A DNA stretch of 64,000 nucleotides from NCBI GenBank assembly GCA_026225945.1, contig JAMJFZ010000107.1, positions 48,188,501 through 48,252,500 of the forward strand, written 5' to 3'. The translations under genes were made by a program, and so were the position numbers. Position 1 is the first letter of the stretch. Each line of letters opens with the position of its first letter. The DNA is from Cricetomys ansorgei. Lineage: Eukaryota > Chordata > Mammalia > Rodentia > Nesomyidae. Shown here piece after piece: positions 34,051 to 46,346 of this stretch. The notes below the pieces were generated by a model. The model saw only the letters and a program-made list of their open reading frames with translations, made no database searches and had not been told where the DNA came from.

Positions 34051-37000
34051 TACTTCAGTTTGAAGATAAATCCACTTATCTAACTCTTAGATTTATAAGT
34101 TTTTATCTAATCATCAAAGAGAGTAATGTGTAAAATCAAGAATCAAAGTATCACCCTTTTACTAGTCATCAGAGCAAATTATAAAAGCAAGGTATGACAG
34201 TAGAATAACCATATCTACATAGAGTCTATATATTTAGAGAACTTGACTGTACACAGATGTTTAAGGACAGATGTGTATGCAGTAATTCCACATTAAGAAA
34301 CATAGAATTGAGCACCACTAAAATCAAATTATATAAACTAGTTTTGATGACAGAAAAGAATGTTAGCAAGAAGAGCACAAAATAGCTGTCAGATTATTTT
34401 TTAGGACCTGGGTAGTAGACAAATTGTATTTTATTTAATTATTCTTCATTCCCTAAATATGTATTACATATAATTTCACATCTCTGGAGTCCTAAAAAAT
34501 AAAGTAATTAACCAAAAATGAGATCAATCATTATTAGAAATCAGGCTGTATAATTTTAGGATGACCAAGGCTTCAGTGTTAAATTTTAAGCAGAGATAGG
34601 GAGCATTGATGGAGCAGAAATAATAAAGTATAGGAACTTGGAAATGAAAATATACAATCATTATTTGTATTTTGGGACATTTCCTTCTCTATGTTTATAA
34701 TTATTCCTAGGATGAGACCTTATATTTAAGTCTTCACATCCTTCTCACAATGCAGGGTACAATCTTAGTTTATTTCAACCAGTATGTATTTGGAAGAGAG
34801 ATATATACCTCAACTCACTTTTTTATGGGAGATAAATAGCTACAGAGTCTATTTGGGAGAGTAGGCAAGCCGAGACTGTGGGTTGATCACAGTGTGTGAG
34901 AACATACTGATGATAGTGCTTCAGCCTCTGCCTTCATTCAGCCCCTCTACACATTATTGAACTATATCCTTAGGGAATGTTGCAATTTGAGAAATCAGAC
35001 ACTTTCATTTAAAAGATGAAGGATTTTATAACTGTGTAATTTTTAGATTCATGCATTGATTTTGATGAAAGAATGTAAAATGCAGATCTCAGTAAGCATT
35101 GCAAATTGTTGTTTGATGTATGTCTAAACATAAGCTGGGAGATTTAAGTAACCTAATAAATTTAAATTTAAGCAAATTTAAATTCACTGGTGATTCCATG
35201 TTGATTATCTCTGTTGCCTGAAGCTTTATTTCATTTTTTCAATAAAGAATGAAGAAGAAATATCTCAGACTTTGCTATAGCTACTTGGGTTTTAAGCTTG
35301 TGGTGTTTTGCAAGACTAAGTAAAACATTGCCTGAAAGAAAAACTTTTCTCTCCAATATAACTGGGTGCCACTCCAAGCAGGCCAGGAATACATTGAAAT
35401 ACACACCTTTGAAGACAATATTAAAACTTTAACATGTCTGCTCATTTCCTTTTATAACGCATCATCAATTCATGACTATGTAAGTATTATGTGGCATATG
35501 ACTTCATTATCGCTGTGGCTTTGGTCCAGACCATCAGTCATGAACACCAAAGATAAATATTTTACAGTCTAAGTTTTCCCAATTGTGTGCAGATTTTTTT
35601 CATCCATCATATAAAGGCAATCATGACTTACACAAGATATGACAGAAAGTGACACACACAGGCACAAGGGACCTTCTGGCCATACTAATTTACTGCAGCC
35701 ATGTTGCCTCTCTAGAACCCTTCAACAAATGCTGAAGATTCACATGAGGGGAACATATCCTTTTGCCCTCTACTTCACTGGAAGTTAAAGGAGAGCGGTT
35801 TATGAATGATTCTCACACGACATTGAAGAGGATTATATTTCTGAAGGCCTCCAATTGTTGCTTCACGATTAATCAGGATCAGACCTAGGAAATCAAGCTT
35901 TGGTATGAGACGCATCTAAAAACAAGAATGGAAAATGAGTGATAAGCAGTGTGCTTATGAAGTCTAAGTGTTTTAGCCATTTCGTGCCCTAAAAGATTTT
36001 CAATCATAGCAGAGACATCTTCAGGGAAATATTAAGAAGCCCCAAAGTGAAAATTGATTATTCAAATCACCCCTGAATTTAGATGACAAACAACATCTCT
36101 TCAGAACTCAAGCTTCACACAAGGTCACACTAATCTTGAATTCTCTTACTTAAGTTTCCTGCTTTCCCTTCTCACCAATGCTGAATAAGGTGTCCCGACT
36201 TGAGTAAAGTACACAAATCACTTTTGTGCCATGTTCCTTGTTCTGCGAGGTCAGCACAATCTGTCATGCACAGTGTATGACCAGCTCTGCCATCTCTGCT
36301 TTGGCTGGCCCTGCTGGAATTAACTACTCTTAGGAGCTGCCCTGGCTCCCCAAAGTAAAACTTTGCTCCAGGAGGGTGCTTCCATGATTTTTTAAAACCC
36401 TTTTAAAGTTGTTTTACTTTTGTTCCAATAATTTCAAAATAGATATTTAGAATTTCTCCCCTGAATTTACTTACAGTCATGTAAGAATAATATGAAAGCG
36501 AAGGCATAGCAAATGAATCCTAAATTGCAGTGATTTATAGTTTCTCCTGGGATTATAAAGCAGTCAAGTGTAAATTAACTCTATTGTACTTCTCCCAGAA
36601 GACTTTCAGAGGCCCATTTAAACAGACCTCAGTCACGTTATCACATTGGCTTTCAGACACACAATCTCTGATATTTCAGCGTATTTTCTGAGTGCCAAGG
36701 GCAGGCACATGTCTGATCTTTGCCTTCATATAAAAAGAATCCTGTGTCTGGTGCTGTTGGCTTTCCAAATACACCTACCTATGTTTAAAATCCTACTACC
36801 ATACGGTCAAAGCTAGTTTTAAATAAGATTTATATTAGACACATAATTGAACTACCCAGTTTACACCATCAATGTCATCCTATTGATTTCTAAAATACTC
36901 TATTTGGGAGCCACAATAAAAAAGTAAATATCAAACTCACAAGATCTTTCAACAATTCTAAATGGTCTCTGAATGATAGAACATATATCCTGAGTCATCT

Positions 37001-38004
37001 GAACTTGAATAAAGTTTTTAATATGGCTTCGGAAAAATAAATGGGACATGTCTGTTGTCAATCATTTAGAAAATTATGTTCAAAATGGGACTTTTGTATG
37101 TATTCCCTACATCTGTCAAATAGATTTAGTTTTCTGAAGTCTATCATAGATGGAAGTACTTTTAATCGATTATATGAGTAGTGAATTTCACTAGGAATAG
37201 AATCATTTTAAAGTAAGCAGGAAGAAATTACAAGAGGTTGGAGTTTTGGATGCTGTGAGTGATTATGGACCTCAGTTAGAATTGACACACTGCTTGAAGA
37301 TATTCTCAGTATCCATTTGACCTAAAGTAGTCATATACTAGAAAGCAAGAAAGCAATATCATGCTTTTCAGTAAAATTCATAAATACATGAAAGTCTGTG
37401 TATTTATTTAGCTTATTCAATGTCTTAGAAATAACATCATATAATAACATTATAATGATAGCTCTCTTAAAATGTTTTCAATCTATTCTGTACGCTCTGT
37501 ATAACATAACAAAACTTCAAATACTTTTGTAGGACTAAATCATGTTTCGAGATCACAACATTGACCCAATATATCTTACAATATCATATTTTCTTTAGAA
37601 AAATATTCTACTTGCCCCTATGAATGTATCTGTGATATATCATTTCCTTTGAATGCTCATTCATGTCTGTCCAGTGTGAATAATATTTCAGTATATTTTC
37701 TGACAAATCCTTGAAAACTGTTCATAAAGACATTGACAATGACATTTCTTCTTTGAGATTTTTACCACACACCCACTCACTGTCTCTCTGCCTTGAAAGT
37801 GAATAAAGTTGTCTCTTGTGATGTTTTGTATTACATTATTTAACAATTATATATATATATATATATATATATAATGTATATAATTCTTCTTCAGTACTCT
37901 CATAACTAGATTAAAAACGCTAAAAAATAGGGGCTTTAGAAATTTTAAATACTGTATACCATTGATAAAAAGAACTATATGCTGTCATGTATTTATTTAT
38001 TTTT
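34051..38004. other. 4-kb repeat-poor DNA
   Basis: No transposon that I recognise except an (AT)n run at 37848-37873. The section 35580-37000 is less AT-rich and of high complexity. Frames are all short. This is one of the better places to look for conserved non-coding DNA. Confidence 0.5.
37848..37873. repeat. (AT)13 microsatellite
   Basis: Uninterrupted AT units. Confidence 0.95.
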
Positions 38005-38080
38005 TTAATGCTAAGGGTTAAAAACAGGGTAACATGCATTTTAAGCAAGTGTTCTACCACTGAGAAATATATCAGACCCT
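38005..38080 (-). mobile_element. ID-like SINE fragment
   Basis: 'taatgctaagggttaaaaac', 'agggtaacatgcattttaag', 'caagtgttctaccactgaga' is the reverse complement of the tRNA-Ala-derived ID/B4 head (GCTAGGGATCGAACCCAGGGC..., GCAAGCGCTCTACCACTGAG). No B1 half follows. Confidence 0.6.
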
Positions 38081-38839
38081 AGTCATTTAAGTTCAATTGA
38101 ATATTATCACAAGCAATTGGACAAAAAATATATGGCATCTTCAAAGCTGATCAAAATGATCAAATAATTGAGACCATTACTGATACTCTAAAAAATCTGT
38201 CAGGTGATGTTGGCATGTTAGGGGTGGTATGGCTGTAGACTGCTTTGGAGAGGGAGAAAATCAGTCTAGAATATGTATTTATTTTGAGATAGAAAACCAA
38301 AGTAAATAAAAATTTCCTATCTATGGGAGACAAGCAAGCATGAAATACTGAAATAAAGCTAGAAATATTTTTCAGGTCTAATGTGGCATCTCCAATATCC
38401 TGGGATCTCCAGTGATAATCATGAAGATTTCTTGTCAAATATTTTTATTTTACCATTGGCTTGATACTGTTGCAACTCTATATGGAATGTATCAGAACAA
38501 TTTTCTTCAGCCTTGCAAAAAAGACAGACTCATTTGCTCTTGGGTGATGATTTAAATAGCCTATGTTTGTCTTAAGACAGTTCACTAAAGTAAATGCCAA
38601 TAACTAATACAGACAGCCAGATTCTCTCGTAGCTACTTAACTTACTTTTAATCTATGTTTCTGGTAAAATCAAAATGGCTATGCTTAAAGTAATCAAATA
38701 TGTACCCATATCAGTGTTCTGGGTTCTAAACAGTTTGGAATCTACCTTTGTTGATAATTTCATCTTCAAATAATCTTCCTAGTTGTTGTCTAAGTGGCAA
38801 GTCCTTATTGATCATTCAGAGACTATCTCAGAGGCATTC
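38081..38839. other. Non-coding DNA, nothing recognised
   Basis: No family recognised. Confidence 0.45.
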
Positions 38840-39075
38840 TACAATGTAACGCCCTCTAAGGAGTTTTCGTGCTCTCCCTCTCCACCCCTCTTTTCCTGCA
38901 TTATTCTTTGTTGACATTCATTCAATATTCCAAATTGCTGCTTTACATCACTGCCTCCCACATTGAATTGTGAGCTCTTATGCTCAAGCTCTGTTATGCC
39001 TTTCTTTTTCAATATTCTCTTTGCCTGACACATGAGAAGCATATTACAAATATTTTCTAATTGAATTTCATTACC
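38840..39075 (+). mobile_element. L2 LINE 3' end
   Basis: 'cattgaattgtgagctctta', 'tgctcaagctctgttatgcc', 'tattctctttgcctgacaca', 'tgagaagcatattacaaata', 'ttttctaattgaatttc' match in order the L2 3' end (TAGAATGTAAGCTCCATGAGGGCAG to AATAAATATTTGTTGAATGAA). The minus-strand 67-codon frame here is a by-product. Confidence 0.6.
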
Positions 39076-39559
39076 TTATACTGAAGTCAATATCGTATTC
39101 CTAAAACATACCAGTAAGTAAGCACATTTTTCACTTGGATGGCTGCATGAAATAATGTTTCTCAATGTCTCCCAAAACTCCAGATGTTCAAAATGAATAA
39201 ATTTATTTCACTCCCCTCCAACACAGAGCATGAAACAAACAGCAGAGAGTAAAATTTTTGGTGTAAATGTATGAATTGCTGAAGATAAAATTTAAATATA
39301 TGTCTAATTATAAAATGTGATCTTTTCAATTTTCTCAATATCAAAATTGTTTAGTTTTATCAACTGTGGCATTGATTTATTTTTATAAATTTCCTTTTAA
39401 AAATAAGTTACTTTTTTCCAGTCTAATGAAACATCTTTTGCTTGCTTAGTCTTCTGCTCCATAAGCACAGCAATCTCCTTTACCTGAAGTTACTCTAAAA
39501 GGGTTCTATTTCAAATTTACAATAGAATAGTTAAGTGATAAGCAGAAATATATTATTTA
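39076..39559. other. Non-coding DNA, nothing recognised
   Basis: AT-rich; no family recognised. Confidence 0.5.
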
Positions 39560-39762
39560 GATCTGTTCATTTTTATTTCATGTGTATGAGTGTTTTGCCC
39601 GCATATGTGTAAGTACACCATGTGCATGCAGTACCTGCAGAGCCCAGGAGATGTTGGATGCCCTAGAATTGGGTGGTTATAAACCATTATGTATGATTAT
39701 CAAACCCAGGACCACTGGAAGAGTAGAAAGTACTTTCAACCATTAAACTGTCTCTTCAGCCT
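39560..39762 (-). mobile_element. B2 SINE
   Basis: Reverse-complement B2: 'atttcatgtgtatgagtgtt', 'ttgcccgcatatgtgtaagt', 'ccaggagatgttggatgccc', 'agaattgggtggttataaac', 'caaacccaggaccactggaa', 'aaactgtctcttcagcc'. Confidence 0.85.
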
Positions 39763-39820
39763 CATTTATAATGTATTTAAAAAGAAAGAAAAATAGTACA
39801 TTTTCCAACATTTTTGTTTG

Positions 39821-39967
39821 TTTTTTTCAAGACAGGATTTTTCTTTTGTACCTCTTACTGTCCTGGAACTCACACTATAATCCAGGCTGGCCTCAAACTC
39901 ACAGAGATCCAACTGCCTCAGCCTTTCTAGTGCTGGGATTAAAGGTGTGCACCACCACTGCCTAGCT
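39821..39967 (-). mobile_element. B1 SINE, full length
   Basis: T-rich start (reverse poly(A)), 'caagacaggatttttctttt', 'tactgtcctggaactcacac', 'ccaggctggcctcaaactca', 'cagagatccaactgcctcag', 'tgctgggattaaaggtgtgc', 'accaccactgcctagct'. Good match to B1, among the youngest SINEs in the window. Confidence 0.93.
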
Positions 39968-39999
39968 TATTTTCTGTAGATATAGATTCACCAGATGTA

Positions 40000-40740
40000 T
40001 TCCTTGGTCCAGGGCAGAGGATAGTTTATTCTTTTGTCTAGTTAAATCACTAGTTCTTGTCTAGTGTCCTATTTTGTCCTCTTTACAATCTAGTCTTCAT
40101 ACAATCTAGAACATTTAACCTGTTAGCCCAGACTTATAAGGCTTCAGGCTTAGCCTCTCAAGACTTCCTGATAACTGAACCGCTCTGAATACCTCCTTCT
40201 GAATTCTAAGTCTTCTGGTTCAACTCACTCTCTGTTCTGGGCTTCTTCTGACAAGCTCTTCTGTGTCTTTGTGTCCCTATCTGAGCGCTCACTGCTTCAA
40301 TCTGCCTCTGTAACTGACTGCTTCAACTGCCTCCTCTGTAACTCACTCCAGCCTCAGCTTCTGTAACTCCTCTGTAACTGACTCAACTCTTTATCCTGCT
40401 TTAACTAACTCTTCTTACTGTCTGCTTCAGTTGACTCCTCAGCCTGCTTCTCTACTGACTTTTCAACTCCTATGTAACTCCTTAACTGAGCTGAAAGCTT
40501 GCCTTTTCTCTTGGGAGTTGAGCATGTCCTTATTCTGCTAACTTTTTCTCTGATTTGTCACTTTGCCATTCACTCTGATTCATCTCATATGAAACTTCCT
40601 ATGTGACACCAACTCCTGAGTTCTGCTTCCTGTGTCTGCTTTCACTGTTTTCTCTAGGGATTAAAGGCATAAGCTACCACTGCTTTCTGAATACTAGGAT
40701 TAGAAGTATTTAATTAATTAAGTTCTACATTTAATCCACA
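40000..40740 (-). repeat. B1-headed composite repeat, copy 1
   Basis: On the minus strand it begins with a B1-like head ('gtggtagcttatgcctttaa', 'tccctagagaaaac'), then about 600 bases rich in CAGAGTGA, GTTGAACC, CAGTCAGTTACAGAGG and GCAGATTGAAGCAGTGAG words, then 'ttctagattgtatgaagact' and 'agattgtaaagagg'. The same order occurs on the plus strand at 62965-63985. I cannot name the family; it may be one of the rodent medium-reiterated repeats. No coding frame. Confidence 0.6.
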
Positions 40741-41239
40741 CAGGCTTCTGAATGTAGTCTCTGGAATGTAGACCCTAGCTTTCACACAAGGCTATTCTTC
40801 TACAATTTGCCTACTTTTAAAACAATAACCTCAGCATTATTTATTGGAACTCCTGGAAGGCTTTCTCACTAACATATTTTAAAGCATTTATTTAGCTATA
40901 ACCAATAGATAATAGGCACAATATACTTTAACTCTACAACTTGACCTGCTATACGCCAAAGAAACTACCAGCTCACTCACAATAATGAATGCACATACTT
41001 CTATACCCAAAGCTTTTCCATTTCCACTTGCATTCTCTCCCTTTGGATTCTTTGTTCTCTCCCTTTTTTCATACAATCAGTGACCTGATTTCTCTCATGT
41101 ATATTGATTTACATTTTCTAATATTTTTATAAAGCTTTCTTCCATGCAACACTTCCTTTGTCAAGTAAAATTATTTTCAAATTCACAAATTTTATGTATA
41201 GCAGAAGTCTATCTACTTTGCTGCAGAAGCACATGCATA
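40741..41239. other. Non-coding DNA, nothing recognised
   Basis: No family recognised. Confidence 0.45.
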
Positions 41240-41484
41240 ATATGCTGCATAATTCTGTTCAATCACCAGTTTATGGATGTTTGGATTGTTTTAAATTTGA
41301 GTTATTATGATGAAACAAACATCTGGATATAATTATTTAAGAACTTGTGCCTTCATTTCTGTGTAATAAGAATAAAATAAGTGTGTCATATGGTTGCACT
41401 TTAAATGGTTTTCTAAGTGATTGTGCAATTTTCTATTCCTTTCAGCAGTTTTTAGACTTCCTGCTTTACAATATGATTACCTGA

Positions 41485-41548
<64 letters not shown>

Positions 41549-41700
41549 ATCTTTCATTAAGTTTTAACTTTACTTCTGTGATATATAATATATTTCCATG
41601 TGCACTTTTTGTAGTTGAACATCAAATGTCTGTTTATATTGTCACTCATATTTTATTGAGTTTCAATATTTTTAAATAAATTTAAATTTTCCCTCTTCAC
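41240..41700 (-). mobile_element. Ancient L1 (L1M-type) 3' fragment, split by a microsatellite
   Basis: 'gtttatggatgtttggattg', 'ttttaaatttgagttattat', 'gcactttaaatggttttcta', 'agtgattgtgcaattttcta', then after the TA/TG run 'tttccatgtgcactttttgt', 'agttgaacatcaaatgtctg'. This is the reverse complement of the end of old mammalian L1s. Confidence 0.55.
41486..41549. repeat. (TA)n(TG)n microsatellite
   Basis: About 18 TA units pass into about 13 TG units. Confidence 0.97.
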
Positions 41701-41729
41701 ATATTCTAGAATATATCTTAATCATTTTT

Positions 41730-43010
41730 TTCTCTTAAATTTTATTGGGATTATTCCATCGATACATTTATATAGTTTTATTGAAAAATAAAATTTTGTA
41801 CAATATATTATGATCAGTTTTCCCTCCTCAGACTCCATCCAGGTCCTCATACCCATCCAACTCTACTCCTTCTGTCCTTGTTGGGGTTTTTAATGCTGCA
41901 CAGAAACAGCATGACCACAGCAACTCTTAGTATGGAAAAATATTTAATTGATGCTGGCTTACAGTTCAGAGTTTTAGTTCATTATCATCATGGAGGGAAG
42001 CATGGCAGTATGCAGGCAGACACGGTACAGGAGAGGTGGCTGAGAGTTCTACATCTAGATTGGTAGGTAGCAGAAAGCGAGATAACCCGGCTGAATCTTC
42101 GGAAACCTCAAAGCCCAACCCCAGTGACACACTGCCTCCAACAAAACCACACCTACTCCGTCAAGATCACACCTCCTAATGATGCCACTTCCTAATAGCC
42201 AACGGAGATCGTTTTCATTCAAATCACCACATCTTCTTTCTTTCTTTGTAAAACCAATCAAACAACAAAACAAAATAAAAAAATAAAAACAAGAAAAATC
42301 ACAAGAAACACACACAAAAACAAAAAATAAAAACACAAAATAGGAAACCATGATACATAAGTAAAATATAAAACAAAAACAAACAAACAAAAAAACTGTA
42401 AGACAAAAATTCCCAAACAAAACAATATGAGACAAAAAATGCACACAAACATTGAGTTCATTTGTGTTGGCCATGTACTCACGTACTGCTAGTTACGGTG
42501 GCTACTCTTAAGCCTAGTTAATGTACTTAGTGAGACTCCATTAAGGAAAACTATTTTTTAACTTTGCAAGCAGGTGTCAATTGGGTATACCTTCTTGGTT
42601 AGACATGGGAGCTCATGTTCCACCCCCCATTCTGAGTGTTGAGTGTCTTTAGGAATCCATCAGCAGGAAAGTAGTATTGGATTTTCCTCTATGTTTAAGA
42701 CCTATCTAGAGCAGTGTTGGGCATGGATTTCTTCTCATAAAGTGGGTCTTAAATCCAATCACAGAAAGGTTGGTTGCTCTGTGCCACTATTTTACCTGCA
42801 TATCATGGAGACAGGTCATTGTTGTAGATTTCAGGGTTTGTAGCTATAGTGGTGATTATCTTCCAGTACCTTGAGCACTAGTCAGATGGGGGTGAAGGCT
42901 CTAGTTAGGCACCAGCTTGACTTTTCCATTTTGAATGAGTTATGTAAGTGCTGTCTTCAGCAATAGGACCTTCCAATCAAGTACATATGATCAAGGGTTT
43001 TAAGCTTCAC
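41730..43010 (-). mobile_element. Lx-type L1 3' UTR, interrupted by an LTR
   Basis: 'tacaatatattatgatcagt' and 'cctcctcagactccatccag' are the reverse complement of the L1 3' end. After the LTR the copy continues with an A-rich stretch (42240-42440), then 'cattgagttcatttgtgttg', 'agtgagactccattaaggaa', 'gcaggtgtcaattgggtata', 'aagtgggtcttaaatccaat' and 'ctgtcttcagcaataggacc', all known from rodent L1 3' UTRs. The A-rich stretch makes the spurious minus-strand phenylalanine/leucine/valine-rich frames at 42055-42482. Confidence 0.75.
41879..42231 (-). mobile_element. MaLR-like (ORR1-type) solo LTR inside the L1 3' UTR
   Basis: Plus-strand text opens TGTTGGGGTT and closes CACCACA, so has TG...CA ends. 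Between lie 'acagcatgaccacagcaact', 'gatgctggcttacagttcag', 'attatcatcatggagggaag', 'ctgagagttctacatctaga', 'gaaacctcaaagcccaaccc' and 'tgacacactgcctccaacaa': the reverse complement of a common rodent LTR of about 350-400 bp. I assign it to the ORR1 group of ERVL-MaLR from memory; that name could be wrong. L1 3' UTR sequence continues on both sides. Confidence 0.65.
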
Positions 43011-44405
43011 ATATAATTATTATAATAATAAGGAAAAATCAGTTTGATGGTAATTGGCATAATATTGACTTTAGTCAGTCTTGATCAGTATGGAACATTA
43101 TGCATTTAAACAAATAATCAAACGGCAACTGTAATGGAGAAAACACTCTCAGAAAAGTTGAAGCAAGCACCTGTGCATAAAGATGCGACAGGCAAAGAAA
43201 AGAATTTGTTGTGCTGCTAGATAAAATAATCAAAACTTATTCTTACATCCTGATCAGGTTATTTTAAAATAACTTGAATCAGTAAACACTGCTGAAAATG
43301 TACAGTGAGCTATAATCTGTTTTTCAAATTGTGTAGCAAAATGTGTATGTATTAGCATGGTTAATGAACCATAAAACACATTCGTTGTTTTATTCAAAGA
43401 TGCTTCGGCTAAAAAATCTTGTTATCTATATCTGCAGCTATAACTAAAGGGGTGAATACAAAATTGGCATTGCTTTATAAATCATACAGACTAAAAATAA
43501 TTCCCTAGTTAAGGAACAGCAGACCTGTTTGCCACTAGACTTTGATAGCAGTGTCATACTATCTCCAGCATCATGTGCTGGTTTGAAGTCGTGATGCTTT
43601 TTAAAGGACCATTTTTTATTTCAAAACTTGCTAATTAAGAGACTCATTGTAAGTTTACAGAAGACTGGTGCGTCTTGGACTGTCACTGTTAACTGAATGG
43701 ATAATTATATCTTGTCATTTATTGGTGAAACATAGCCTTGATCAGGATCTGGGATTTGCTTTATACCTTGATCTAACAGAGCTTCGTGTGTCCCACTTCT
43801 AAGTTCAGTTCATCTGTATTCTTAATAAATTTCCTTTGCCTCTAGGCCTATGTTTCTTTCTAAGCCACAGATATTATTCTAAAATGATGGGCCAAGACCA
43901 ATGACTAGCACATGCAAGGTAACAAATGTTTCTGGTTTGCCAGGACTGACCAGTTTCCTTGGACACAGCATTTTTATAACTACATTCAGGGGAAACAGAA
44001 AATAAAGTGGGGATGAAACAGGCAAATTAGGAATATTTTGTCATTTGAAGCAACTTTTTCAATAGAAGTAAAGTTCCATTACTTCTTTTTTCAACATTTC
44101 TTTACTTGAATGAACAAAACAGACCCCTCTAGTTCCTAAACCATTTGCACAATTTGTTTCTTAGCAATCCCCTTACTCTACGCTGCAATATCTCAACATG
44201 TAAATAGCTGTATTCACCCTGAGCATTTGTACATAGTGGTAAATGGTTGTTCTGTTTGAGTCCTTTTGCTTATGGGCCCATCAGTTCTGTTGGCACAAGT
44301 ATAAAAGCAGCTCCAAGTTTATATCTCAACATTTTGAGATGTTGGTACCTGTAAAAAAATGCCATTCATAAACTGACAGTTGGAAACAAGTGGAGCAGAA
44401 TGCAT

Positions 44406-44460
<55 letters not shown>

Positions 44461-45124
44461 TGTAGCATCGTTTCTGGTTCCTACTGTAGGATAGCTTATT
44501 CAATTTAAGAACTTTTGTTTGGATTTGTTTTGTTTTTACTTTTAATGTTTCTTTTCCATCCCATGGCCCAAGATTATTGCATAGATGTTTTGTTCTTCCT
44601 TAGCTCCAGTAAGTATTACAAAGTTCAGACACAACTTTGGTTTTGCATACTAGTGTCAAAAAGGGAAATGGAAAGAACAGTTAAAAGATTCATACAAGCC
44701 ACTGGATGGGTTGGCTACAGAACTTGTGGAACTCAGTACCAAAGGGACAATGCTGGACCTCATTTCCTAAAAGTAGCATAGATGCTTCCCCACTATTCCC
44801 ACACCGTGGCTTATCTTACTCAGGTCTGATATAAAAATTGTTCTCAGTGTCACACAGCATCAGCAAATACAGTCTTCGACAGACGACAGTGTGCCTACTC
44901 TTTGACTAAGTTCATGCAAATATACGTTACATTGACACTCTCAACAGTGGTATCTAGGTTTCATTTAAATGTAAAGATGGTCGAAGAAGGATACTAGGAT
45001 ACTAATAATCCAAATTTCTAGAACTTGTCCAGGGAAGACAAGCACACACCAAAAACAAATCGAAGTGGGTGCTACTGAGGGCATGCTAAATTTGTTCACC
45101 ATTGCCTATCTCGAGGTGGAAGCT
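43011..45124. other. Repeat-poor DNA
   Basis: No transposon recognised. A long (GT)n run lies at 44408-44464. The plus-strand 88-codon frame at 44515-44781 shows no motif. Confidence 0.45.
44408..44464. repeat. (GT)n microsatellite
   Basis: About 28 GT units with one TA interruption near the end. Confidence 0.97.
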
Positions 45125-45255
45125 GTGTTTATTCCCTATGTTCCACCATGTAGAAGGAAAGGAAATCTTTCAGGTACTCTGCTGACCTTCACTACTGCAT
45201 GGTGGCATGTGCATGTGTACACTAAATTAATAAGTAAAATGTAATAAGAAATATA
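45125..45255 (+). mobile_element. B3 SINE 3' part
   Basis: 'gttccaccatgtagaaggaa', 'aggaaatctttcaggtactc', 'tgctgaccttcactactgca', 'tggtggcatgtgcatgtgta', then CACTAAATTAATAAGTAAAATGT-like tail: the second half of B3 in order. Confidence 0.6.
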
Positions 45256-45539
45256 TCATGTACCCCATTGATCTGAACAGCATCCAAAAGCTTCAGTGTC
45301 ATAAGTGGCTTAAGAATGAGCCATGATATAAGCCAGTTCACTAGAGAACATCTTAAGTATCACTATGGTATGTGCTGGTCTCCTATCTTCCATGACCAAG
45401 ACTTCAAGGATATGCTTGTTTTTTTCTATCATAATACAAAAAACATCACAAAATGAGTTGCATGATATTTACCTTTTATGTATTTGCATTTTCCAAAGAT
45501 CAGAGGAGTCAGTTGCATTCTTTTTTCAAACTACCCATA

Positions 45540-45890
45540 GCTGCAGTGAAAGTTTCAGAGGATGCTATAGTTGTGTGCTGGGTCCTTGGTCCCATTTGGT
45601 TCATCCAAATTGCTGGCAGAATTCAGCTCCTAGCAAGTGTAGAATTAATTCTGTCTTCCATTGTTGGGGATCATCTTTTTGATGCTTCACTTCCCTTTTA
45701 AGGACTTAAGTGATTAAGTACTGTGGTGGATAATTTTATATGTTTGACTTGGTCACAATGACCAGATATGGGGCCAGGCTGTATTCTGGGTATTTCTGAA
45801 TGTATGCTTTAATGAAATTAGTATTCTAATGGATAGTCTTTGAGAAAAATAGAGTTTTGTCTGTAATATGAGTAGACTTCACCAAGTTCA
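45540..45890 (+). mobile_element. Diverged mammalian repeat(s), family not assigned
   Basis: Two segments look like old interspersed repeats. One, near 45600-45680, has 'gctggcagaattcagctcct'. The other, 45722-45890, has 'gtggataattttatatgttt', 'gacttggtcacaatgaccag' and 'gtattctgggtatttctgaa', in the order of a common human/rodent repeat containing GGTTAATTTTATGTGTCAACTTGAC. I am unsure of both names. Confidence 0.35.
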
Positions 45891-46273
45891 AGAAAAAGTT
45901 AATGTTTTCCTCTGTGAATGGAAAGATGGAAATCATTCCTATGGATTAAATATCTTTGGAAGGAGAAAAGATTACTAGACTGGTGTACTCAAATCAACTC
46001 CCATATGCCCTGATGCTCAAATATTTTATAAGTCTCCTATGGATTCTTATAATAACAATAGCAATGACAAAGAGACCTTAGAGACAACAGTAGAATCAGT
46101 TAGTTATGAGGTATTTTATTAGATGGTTTCCCAAAGGCCAGTCACTAACTCATGAGAACACAATGGCATCACAGTGTGCTACATGTTATTTGACACATGT
46201 ATGTCTAGAAGGCATTAACATAAGTTCACACATAGGACAATTTTAATCATTTCACTGGGACATTTTTTGGGAA

Positions 46274-46346
46274 ATATATATATATATATATATTATATAT
46301 ATAAAATATATATATAATATATATTATAATAATATATATATTATTC
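46274..46346. repeat. (AT)n-rich simple sequence
   Basis: About 70 bases of A and T only, mostly AT units, with ATTATA and AAAATA interruptions. Confidence 0.95.

Noticed and set aside
42055..42482. 139-codon and 74-codon minus-strand Phe/Leu/Val/Cys-rich frames resembling membrane proteins
   Set aside because: They translate the A-rich stretch and LTR end within the L1 3' UTR; composition follows from AAAACA-type repeats.
43380..43420. A GCTTCGGCT word suggestive of a U6 snRNA start
   Set aside because: None of the following U6 sequence is present.
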